Assembly: GCA_936928855.1 (NCBI GenBank)
Contig: CAKZHZ010000075.1
Span: 1 to 5,977 of the forward strand
Length of the DNA: 5,977 bases
Origin: an uncultured Polycyclovorans sp.
GTDB taxonomy: Bacteria; Pseudomonadota; Gammaproteobacteria; Nevskiales; Nevskiaceae
Direction: 5' to 3'
Under the pieces are notes generated by a model that was given only the letters and a program-made list of their open reading frames with translations, did no database searches and was not told the DNA's origin. Shown one piece after another: positions 1 through 5,977 of this stretch. Made by a program: the position numbers and the translations under genes. Each line of letters begins with the position of its first letter. The stretch's first letter is position 1.

Positions 1-26
1 TTCATGATGTTCGTCCTGTTCGTCAT
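1..26 (-). CDS. Possible start of a third co-directional gene (very partial)
   Basis: After the autotransporter stop the minus strand has an ATG at 26 and an in-frame ATG at 5, reading M-T-N-R-T-N-I-M and then leaving the window. The ATG at 5 has AGGA at 14-17 with an 8-base spacer, so it looks the better start; the ATG at 26 has only a weak GGTGAG upstream, overlapping the previous stop. Nothing can be said about the product. The frame may close just outside the window, in which case this is only the 3' untranslated region. Confidence 0.3.
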
Positions 27-31
27 GGCGC

Positions 32-2809
32 TCACCACTGGTAGCGGAAGCTGGCAGACGCGGAGGTGGCGCTGTAGTCGTCACCGGAGCGGGTGCCGAT
101 GTTGAGTACGCCGGAAACGCGACCCGTTGAGTTGGCCACGGTCACGCCGCCCGTTAGTTCGGAAAAAGTGCCATCCCAGGTATCCACCACTTCCGGTGAG
201 ATGGGGTTGACGTTGCCGATGGCAGCCTTGGCTTCGCCGTCAGCCTCGTTCATGAAGCGCCCGGTCAGCGAAAGTCCTAGCTTCATGTCCCCAAACACGG
301 CGAACTCGGTGCTACCACGCAGGCCCAGGCCGAGGCGGGTGCTGGTGGTGTCCTCGAACATGATCTGGTTGCCGGGCTCATTGGGATCGGCTTCCGGCAC
401 CTTGAAGTCGTCCATGGTGGTACGCGACCACGCGGCCGTGGCCAGCGGTTCCAACCGAGCCGCGCCCAGATCAAAACGCCACCCGGCTTCAACCCGTGCG
501 CCCAGGGTTTCGGAGTCGCTGGACAGGTTTCGGTCGTTAGCCAACTCGGCTTGCGGCATGTCCTGTACGAGCCGTGTCCAGTTGCCGGCAACGGTGGCAT
601 CGACAAACAGCGGCCCCGCAACGTAACTCCCGTAAGCCCCGGCCATCATGCCGTTCATGTATGCGGTGTCTGTCCACAAGCGCGTGTAGGCAATATCAGT
701 GCGCACATACCCCAGCATGCCGCCCAGCAGCCAGGAAGCCTCTGTGTCTCCGCCGCTGATCACATCCACACCCGCCGTGACCGCCGAGGTTTCCTGACTA
801 TGGCTGTTGTCGTAGGTGATATCGCCGGATGCCACTGCGAAGGTATGGCGAACGTCACGCTGGCCATCATCGAAGGTGGTCTTCAGCCAGACGCCGTGAT
901 CGTCGATCACACCGCCCCGCAGGGTGTCGCGGAGATCCGCCTGGCGATCAAAAAACCCACCGGTCGCAGTCCGCCAGGCACTCTGCGCTGCGTTGGCAAT
1001 AATGGGTTGGTGGTAAGCCCCGGCCGATGGAACCCCGATGACCTTGACTTGGGTCGCATCAGCGTCGTAAAGCAGATGGTAGGCAAACATGCCGTTATCC
1101 AGGATGCCACCAAACGCCGGGTTGTAGAAGCGCGACTCCGGTGCAAATTCGACCACCGCACCCTCGGCCAAACCGCCAGCGCCCGGAGAGAAATCCGCCG
1201 ACGACAGATCCACAATCACGTTGCCATCCGGGTTGAATGCGCCGCGCCCTCCCGATGCCGTGGGCGTGGCCGAGATCAGTACGGAGCCCTCAATACGCCC
1301 ATCTTCCATCCGAATACAGTCACCCACCGGCAGGCTGTTGGTGACAGGTGCTCGCAGACTCGATGCACACCGGTCCTGAAGCGCCTCGATGGCGTTCAAA
1401 TCGAAGTCCAGGTGAATGCGCCCCTCGGGATGTCCCACAAGGGTTGCGCCCGGCAGGTACAGAATGTCGTCAGGCGACTGATCCGACCCCTGATGGCGCA
1501 GGCCCTGCTCGGGGAGATACCCGGCAACGATCGCACCGCGCGGCAAAGAGGTCCCGAGCCAGATCTCACCCTTCAGCTCCAGAACCTCCAGACCCTCGAT
1601 CAGGAACTCACCCTCATAGGTGGACCGCGAATCGCCGATTTGACCTGGGACATCGCGGTTCCCTGGTACCAGTAGCGGCGCCACGAGAAGATGCGCCCCA
1701 TGCTCCAACACCAATCGGTCGTCCCCAGCGCCAAAGTCGATGGCCTGAAGCTCGGATTCACCATTGCCCGGGCTAGTGACTGGCATGTGGAGGAATCCGC
1801 CGGACAGGACCTCCACCATGTCGCTTGATGCCGACAGCACGACTGTGTCGTCGATCTGCCAAGCGCCACCTGCTCCAACTGAAACAACCAAGCCGCCAGC
1901 GAGTTCCGATGCATCCAAGGTGCCACGCATGTACGCGTACTCCTCATCCAGAGTGACCGCCCCGTCAGAGCCGGAGTTTGTAAAGAAAAACGCGTCTCGT
2001 CGCAGATTGATGGTGGCTGCGCCAACCCCCTTGAGTGAAATGCCGCCACTGACTCCGACCTCACCGTTGGACGTCCTTCGCTCCGCGAGTGTCGGGCTCA
2101 TCAAATCCGGTCCGGACCCCTCAATATCCAGAATAAGACCGCCGCTGCCCACTGTCGCATCAAGGCCCTCATCCAGAATAGAACGGTATCCGTTGACCGT
2201 ATCGTTGCGATTGATGATGTGAATCAAACCATCCCCGCTACTGGCATCAACGGTGAGGCGAGACCGGCGGCTTTGTGAGTTCTCAAGTAGCCCCTCACCC
2301 CAGTCGTCTGGCATCAGCACCGTGATGTTCCCACCCCCGACGAGCTGCATGTCCGTCGCATCATTCCGAATGCGCTGGACAAAGATGTCACCGCTCTCAC
2401 TGGTGATGTTGAGACCGCCGGTCAGATTGACACTGGTGAGGAGTGCCTCGATATCACCCGCGACGCTGAAGAGGCTTACGCCACCGTTGCCGGTGATGTT
2501 CCCACCCGGCTCAAGCGAGATACCTGCGTCAGCCAATGCCGTGATGCTGACCCCGTTGTTGCCGGCGTTGATGTTGCCCACCGACGTGAAGTCGAAGTCC
2601 ACGGCGGATTCATAAGTAATGCCTGTGCCACTGAAGCTCCCGCTGCAGCTGACGCTGGGGCCCGGCCCGCACTCATTCTGTGAATATGCGCTCTGCATGA
2701 CCAGCGCGCCCCACAGTGCAGTGACCAGTGCCGCGCGGCGGTAGAGCCAGCGTTGAGGCTCAACAACGCTCCCGTCACACGCATGCGGCTGATGATTGAT
2801 TGTGCTCAT
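32..2809 (-). CDS. Type Va autotransporter with beta-helix-like passenger
   Basis: A 925-residue self-exporting surface protein. The N-terminus is a long signal peptide: a roughly 25-residue n-region with RR at 24-25, hydrophobic AALVTALWGALVMQSA, and probable cleavage after AYS (residue 43). It does not match the conserved extended signal peptide (ESPR) of some autotransporters. The passenger (about 44-598) is rich in Gly, Asn, Ser, Val and Ile. It has 22-25-residue rung-like repeats at 78-164 and an FGAGDDRLVLEHGA segment near 359-372, typical of parallel beta-helix passengers. I see no protease, lipase or other catalytic signature. Residues about 599-630 (IIANAAQSAW to DRQADLRD) look like the helix that plugs the barrel. 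Residues about 639-925 form the autotransporter beta-domain, opening with GVWLKTTF and ending SASASFRYQW with a terminal aromatic. The ATG at 2809 is supported by a Shine-Dalgarno sequence 6 bases upstream and by the signal peptide. It lies 12 bases after the receptor stop. Adhesin, matrix or ligand-binding roles are all possible; none is shown. Confidence 0.93.
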   Translation of the reverse strand: MSTINHQPHACDGSVVEPQRWLYRRAALVTALWGALVMQSAYSQNECGPGPSVSCSGSFSGTGITYESAVDFDFTSVGNINAGNNGVSITALADAGISLEPGGNITGNGGVSLFSVAGDIEALLTSVNLTGGLNITSESGDIFVQRIRNDATDMQLVGGGNITVLMPDDWGEGLLENSQSRRSRLTVDASSGDGLIHIINRNDTVNGYRSILDEGLDATVGSGGLILDIEGSGPDLMSPTLAERRTSNGEVGVSGGISLKGVGAATINLRRDAFFFTNSGSDGAVTLDEEYAYMRGTLDASELAGGLVVSVGAGGAWQIDDTVVLSASSDMVEVLSGGFLHMPVTSPGNGESELQAIDFGAGDDRLVLEHGAHLLVAPLLVPGNRDVPGQIGDSRSTYEGEFLIEGLEVLELKGEIWLGTSLPRGAIVAGYLPEQGLRHQGSDQSPDDILYLPGATLVGHPEGRIHLDFDLNAIEALQDRCASSLRAPVTNSLPVGDCIRMEDGRIEGSVLISATPTASGGRGAFNPDGNVIVDLSSADFSPGAGGLAEGAVVEFAPESRFYNPAFGGILDNGMFAYHLLYDADATQVKVIGVPSAGAYHQPIIANAAQSAWRTATGGFFDRQADLRDTLRGGVIDDHGVWLKTTFDDGQRDVRHTFAVASGDITYDNSHSQETSAVTAGVDVISGGDTEASWLLGGMLGYVRTDIAYTRLWTDTAYMNGMMAGAYGSYVAGPLFVDATVAGNWTRLVQDMPQAELANDRNLSSDSETLGARVEAGWRFDLGAARLEPLATAAWSRTTMDDFKVPEADPNEPGNQIMFEDTTSTRLGLGLRGSTEFAVFGDMKLGLSLTGRFMNEADGEAKAAIGNVNPISPEVVDTWDGTFSELTGGVTVANSTGRVSGVLNIGTRSGDDYSATSASASFRYQW
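35..895 (-). other. Autotransporter beta-barrel translocator domain
   Basis: This segment encodes residues 639-925 of the autotransporter, 287 residues, a usual size for the 12-strand barrel family. Alternating strands are visible, such as VTAGVDVI, SWLLGGMLGYVRTD, MAGAYGSYV, LFVDATVAGNW, LGARVEAGWRF, LEPLATAAWSRT and STRLGLGLRGSTEF. The final strand SASASFRYQW ends in an aromatic residue as expected for BAM recognition. Its role is to insert in the outer membrane and let the passenger reach the cell surface. No strand appears missing. Confidence 0.9.
2318..2578 (-). repeat. Degenerate tandem beta-helix rungs in the autotransporter passenger
   Basis: Residues about 78-164 repeat with a period of roughly 22-25 residues. 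GNI/GNIT/VNLT is followed by GVSI, GVSL or GLNI (residues 86, 110, 132) and then AGISL, AGDIEA or SGDIFV (95, 117, 139); a fourth, weaker unit ends at GGGNITV. Alternating hydrophobic positions with Gly/Asn turns are typical of parallel beta-helix rungs in autotransporter and haemagglutinin-like passengers. The repeat is visible at protein level and is degenerate in DNA. Confidence 0.65.
2681..2809 (-). other. Signal peptide coding segment of the autotransporter
   Basis: Residues 1-43 comprise a polar n-region (MSTINHQPHACDGSVVEPQR), a basic WLYRR, a hydrophobic core from about 26 to 38, and the A-Y-S cleavage motif at 41-43, before QNECGPGP. This fits Sec-dependent export with signal peptidase I. 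The n-region is longer than the usual 5-10 residues, as in many autotransporters, but shows no ESPR consensus. The cysteine at residue 11 lies before the hydrophobic core, so it is not a lipobox cysteine. Confidence 0.8.
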
Positions 2810-2815
2810 GTTCGT

Positions 2816-2823
2816 CTCCCCTC
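2816..2823 (-). promoter_or_regulatory. Ribosome binding site of the autotransporter gene, overlapping the receptor stop codon
   Basis: On the minus strand the bases read GAGGGGAG, then a 6-base spacer ACGAAC, then ATG. The first two bases belong to the TGA stop of the receptor gene. This purine-rich site fixes the autotransporter start. The overlap suggests that ribosomes ending on the receptor reading frame sit directly on the next initiation site, so translational coupling is plausible. No room exists for a separate promoter or terminator in the 12-base gap, although a promoter inside the receptor gene cannot be excluded. Confidence 0.8.
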
Positions 2824-5800
2824 AAAACGACTTGGTGATGGACAGGCCGAACAGGCGCGGGTCCAGCGTGAAGATGTTGGTGGTGAGGCCGGAGTCGTCC
2901 GAATTGAGGAAGGTGCCGGTGATGGGCGTCTCGTCGAACAGGTTCTTCACATAGGCCTCCACCTTGAGCCCCCACTGGTCCTGATTGACCCATACCGACA
3001 GGTTGGAGTTGGTCCAGGCCTTGAGGCGGTCGTACGGGGCGAAGTTGTAGATACGGGCATAGCTCTCGTCCTGCCAGTACCAGTCGAGGCGTGTCGTCAG
3101 TGACCAGGCATTCGAGAGATAGAAGGTTTGTTGCCCCCCCACCGATACCGTGAAGCGCGGCGCATTCGGCAGTTCGTTGCCGGAAAGATCCTTGAAGAAA
3201 CCTTGGCCCCCATTAGGCGCATCCTTGGCCGGATCCCACCGGCGATCGGTACCAAGGCGTCCCTGAACTTCGCCGTTTTCCCTGAAGTAGGCCGTGCCAG
3301 CTGATGATTTTCCCCCCAGCAGATTGCCATTGGGACAGAACGCACCAGCACCGAGCGCCCCGCCGGCAAGCAAATCAGCCTGCACCAGCTCGCGAGGCGC
3401 GATGCAGTTGGAGGCGGCTTTGATATCCGGCTGTAGCACGATCCAGTCACTGAAGCCTTCAGCAAAATCGGTGGGCAGATTATTGCTGCCCAGGTTGTCA
3501 GGATCAGCCGCAAAGTGGCGATTACCCCCATCGGCACGATCCATGAGGTCAATGGATTGCTCACCGTCGCCAACGCGGGTACGCAGATAACCGACCGTGA
3601 CGTTAAAAAGAAGGTCCGGTGTGGGGGCGATGACCGACTCCAGCTCCAGGCCCCAGACCGTGGCGTCAAAGTTTTCGTTGACCGCGGTCCGGTCGACGAT
3701 CTTGCTGACCTGATAGTCGGTGTAGTCGTAGTAGAAGGCCGTGCCATTCAGAATCAGGCCCCCGCCGAAAAGCGTGTTCTTGGTGCCGATCTCGAAAGCG
3801 TTGACATACTCGGCATCGAACGTCGGCGGCACAACGAAACCGCCAGATGCATCCGAGAAGAATCGCGCCTGGGGCTGCGCTACGCTGGGCGGATTGGCAC
3901 CGCCACCCTTGTAGCCCCGCGCAACGGACGCGTAGACCAATGTCTCATCGGTGAACGGGAGGTAGGGCTGCCAGTCGACCACCAATCGGCCCGTGGGGAC
4001 CCGCCACTCCTGAATGATGTCCGGTTCCGCGAGGTATCCACGCCCACCCGGCGCCGTGCCCGATAGCGGGCATGAGACGAAGCTCTCCACGCAGCCTTCC
4101 GGCCCTTCGCCCGGCTGCTTCACGACTAACTCGGTCGCGGTCCCGCTCGGGCTCTGCGCTTCGCGGTAGTCACCCAGCAGCAGTTGGCTGGGCAGCGGCG
4201 TAAAGCGTTTTTCATCCCAGGTGAAGCGCAGCCCGGCGGTGAGCTTCACGGTCTCGGTGGCCTGCCAGTAGAGCTCTCCGAAAAGTGCGGTACTCCTCAG
4301 CTTGTACGGGTTGCCGTTGCGAAAATAGTTGTGGCCGTCGCCTCCCTGCCCGGCGATGATGTCGTTCAGCGAGGTGGGGTCCACATACCGACAGAATTCG
4401 CCCTTCTGCACACAGGGCGAGTTGTGGTAATTGAAGGGAAAGAAGTTCAGCAGATGCGTGAACGCGTTGCTGAAGACGAAGTAGTCATTGAGGGTTTCGA
4501 AGCGGGTGTAGTTCACCCCGGCGCTGAAGTTGACCGGACCGCCAAACGATGAAACCAGACGCAGTTCCTGGTTGAACTGGCGGCTCTCGGAGCGCGACAG
4601 ATCCTGAATGAGCAGCGTGTCCGAGCATCCCAACTGAGGATCGCAGAGCACGCCCGGCGTCCCCGGCGCCGTGCCCTCTGGCCGCGGGGTCAGTCCGGCA
4701 TAGAAGCCATCGGCGAATTGACCGAATTCCGAGCAGTCCGGGAATGCTGCAGGTGCGTTGCCCGAAGCGCTCGCCGCTGTGACGTTGCAGCCGAGCGACG
4801 AATCTTCCCAGATCGGGAAGGCGGTGAACCGGTTGTAGTCCTGGGTGGCGTAGTACTCGTCCTTTGCGTAGACGGTCTGCCAGGAGAACAGCAGCTCGTC
4901 GCTGAGATCGTAATCGAAGGCCAACTCATAGATTTCAGAGTCGGCCTTGTACTGTGGCTCCAACTGCGACGAGATGGTGCGCAGGTCGCGTGATTGGTTC
5001 TGGCCGCGAAAGACATCCGGATTACAGATGTCCACCGGATACAGAATATGCCGTACAGGCTGGGTACTGCCATCGGCGGGGAGCCCCGTCTGCTCGCAAC
5101 GGGCGGCAACGATGGGATCGTAGGCGGGGATGCTCGGGCCCTGTTCGCCGGGTGCCAGATTCGGGTCGCACGGCGCATTGACGATGGTGCCGAACACCTC
5201 AATGCACCCCGGCAGACCGGCCGTCTCTTCGCGGGGCAGGTAGGGGCTACCACCAAGGCCCCAGGCGTTGTTGGCGCCGGCAAGGCCCGCAACGCCGCCC
5301 GACGTGTAGAGGTTTGCCCAGTAGAACGCGGAAAGATACGGCAGAGAGGAGCCGTTCGGGGTTTGAAAGGCTTCATCGGCATACAGTGAGCCGGGTGCGC
5401 AACCTTGTGACAAGTACCCGAAGCGGTAGTCGCGGGCATCCGTCTGCCCGATGACCACACTGGGATCATCGTCGTCGCCAAGATCGAGAACGGTGCCGGT
5501 ATCGCGGGTGCAAAGCTGCTTTGAGGTGCGAACGCGCTCGTCGTCTTCCTCGAAACGCTCGTAAAGCAGGTTGACGCGAAGGCGATCGGTGGGCTCCCAA
5601 CCCACAGTGAGACGGCCGGTCCAGAGATCGCGATTGTCGACATCCGGCTGCACCGGATCACGGAAAGGGTTGTCGGTGACCTCGCTGTACTCGTTGTAAC
5701 CGTAGCCATCACGCTTGGTGCTGGCGTACGCGCCGCGAATGGCAACGGTGTCCCCGATCGGCAGGTTGTAGTGCCCGCGCAGACGCTCGGCGCCGTAGTT

Positions 5801-5977
5801 GCCCCCCTCAATCTTGATCTCGCCAAACTCCTCCATCATCACCGGCTTGGCGGAGATGACGTTGATGACGCCGCCGGTGGCGTTGCGCCCGAACAGGGTG
5901 CCCTGCGGACCGCGCAGCACTTCGACCCGTTCGATATCGAGATACTCCTGCTCGAACAGGCGGTTGACGATGAGGGT
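2822..5977 (-). CDS. TonB-dependent outer-membrane receptor, N-terminus outside window
   Basis: Ligand-gated outer-membrane transporter, energised by TonB-ExbBD, that carries a scarce nutrient into the periplasm; the substrate is not identifiable. The frame is open to the right edge, giving 1051 visible residues. Residues are numbered here from the first visible codon, at 5975-5977. The fragment starts inside the plug domain: ERVEV runs into LRGPQGTLFGRNATGG and INVISAKP (about 16-45), the classic plug signature. The GTG at 5920 is therefore an internal valine, not the start. A beta-barrel of alternating aromatic/polar strands follows, for example LVYASVARGYKGGG (about 680-693). The C-terminus has VKNLFDE (about 1010) and DPRLFGLSITKSF, with the terminal phenylalanine recognised by BAM. 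Signal peptide, TonB box and early plug are missing, so the full protein probably exceeds 1100 residues, long for the family. Sixteen cysteines, mostly closely paired, sit in predicted extracellular loops; the largest loop is about residues 145-330. The autotransporter gene follows after 12 bases, suggesting cotranscription. Family assignment is very secure; substrate is unknown. Confidence 0.96.
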   Translation of the reverse strand, partial: TLIVNRLFEQEYLDIERVEVLRGPQGTLFGRNATGGVINVISAKPVMMEEFGEIKIEGGNYGAERLRGHYNLPIGDTVAIRGAYASTKRDGYGYNEYSEVTDNPFRDPVQPDVDNRDLWTGRLTVGWEPTDRLRVNLLYERFEEDDERVRTSKQLCTRDTGTVLDLGDDDDPSVVIGQTDARDYRFGYLSQGCAPGSLYADEAFQTPNGSSLPYLSAFYWANLYTSGGVAGLAGANNAWGLGGSPYLPREETAGLPGCIEVFGTIVNAPCDPNLAPGEQGPSIPAYDPIVAARCEQTGLPADGSTQPVRHILYPVDICNPDVFRGQNQSRDLRTISSQLEPQYKADSEIYELAFDYDLSDELLFSWQTVYAKDEYYATQDYNRFTAFPIWEDSSLGCNVTAASASGNAPAAFPDCSEFGQFADGFYAGLTPRPEGTAPGTPGVLCDPQLGCSDTLLIQDLSRSESRQFNQELRLVSSFGGPVNFSAGVNYTRFETLNDYFVFSNAFTHLLNFFPFNYHNSPCVQKGEFCRYVDPTSLNDIIAGQGGDGHNYFRNGNPYKLRSTALFGELYWQATETVKLTAGLRFTWDEKRFTPLPSQLLLGDYREAQSPSGTATELVVKQPGEGPEGCVESFVSCPLSGTAPGGRGYLAEPDIIQEWRVPTGRLVVDWQPYLPFTDETLVYASVARGYKGGGANPPSVAQPQARFFSDASGGFVVPPTFDAEYVNAFEIGTKNTLFGGGLILNGTAFYYDYTDYQVSKIVDRTAVNENFDATVWGLELESVIAPTPDLLFNVTVGYLRTRVGDGEQSIDLMDRADGGNRHFAADPDNLGSNNLPTDFAEGFSDWIVLQPDIKAASNCIAPRELVQADLLAGGALGAGAFCPNGNLLGGKSSAGTAYFRENGEVQGRLGTDRRWDPAKDAPNGGQGFFKDLSGNELPNAPRFTVSVGGQQTFYLSNAWSLTTRLDWYWQDESYARIYNFAPYDRLKAWTNSNLSVWVNQDQWGLKVEAYVKNLFDETPITGTFLNSDDSGLTTNIFTLDPRLFGLSITKSF

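Noticed and set aside
551..1675. A 374-codon open frame on the plus strand, antisense to the autotransporter
   Set aside because: Its codons are exactly aligned with those of the autotransporter on the opposite strand. It stays open because that gene rarely uses TTA, CTA and TCA codons in this stretch, a usual effect in GC-rich genes. The translation has no recognisable domain and is Arg/His/Val-rich, while the opposite strand encodes a clear protein family.
2810..2821. Terminator or promoter between the two genes
   Set aside because: The gap is 12 bases and is filled by the Shine-Dalgarno sequence and spacer; there is no hairpin or T-run.
2775..2993. A small minus-strand frame spanning the junction of the two genes
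   Set aside because: It overlaps the receptor C-terminus and autotransporter N-terminus out of frame, and no homology or export signal is visible. Both overlapped ends are well supported.
4690..5826. A 378-codon minus-strand open frame inside the receptor
   Set aside because: It overlaps the receptor in another frame and its translation is a low-complexity Arg/Pro/Ser/Thr-rich product typical of a frame shadow. The receptor frame carries conserved plug and barrel motifs throughout.
5918..5920. GTG as the start of the receptor gene
   Set aside because: The frame continues to the window edge, and the residues upstream (FEQEYLDIERVE) are the normal lead-in to the conserved LRGPQGT plug motif. 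A start here would lack signal peptide and most of the plug.

Overview
The window is a GC-rich stretch of a Gram-negative bacterial chromosome, most likely a proteobacterium: both identifiable genes encode outer-membrane beta-barrel proteins. The genus cannot be fixed from the sequence. The style of the TonB-dependent receptor (plug motif VLRGPQGTLFGRNATGG, C-terminus ending ITKSF) is common in environmental alpha- and gammaproteobacteria that carry many such receptors.

Everything readable lies on the minus strand, so transcription runs right to left. The right half (2822-5977) is a large TonB-dependent receptor whose N-terminus (signal peptide, TonB box, first part of the plug) lies beyond the right edge. 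It has unusually long, cysteine-containing predicted extracellular loops. After a 12-base gap follows a complete 925-residue classical (type Va) autotransporter (32-2809). It has a signal peptide, a glycine/asparagine-rich beta-helix-like passenger, a linker helix and a C-terminal 12-strand-type autotransporter barrel ending in FRYQW. A Shine-Dalgarno sequence overlapping the receptor stop codon serves the autotransporter. The last 31 bases at the left edge carry one or two in-frame ATG codons, one with a Shine-Dalgarno-like AGGA, so a third co-directional gene may begin there.

The tight spacing suggests one transcript encoding a nutrient-uptake receptor and a surface-displayed or secreted autotransporter. 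Both products need Sec export and BAM assembly. The substrate of the receptor and the function of the passenger cannot be read from the sequence. A working idea, which is inference only, is that the passenger helps capture or process the ligand that the receptor imports. There is no gene-free stretch over 300 bases, and I see no RNA genes, mobile elements, CRISPR arrays or terminators. The promoter of the unit must lie to the right of the window.
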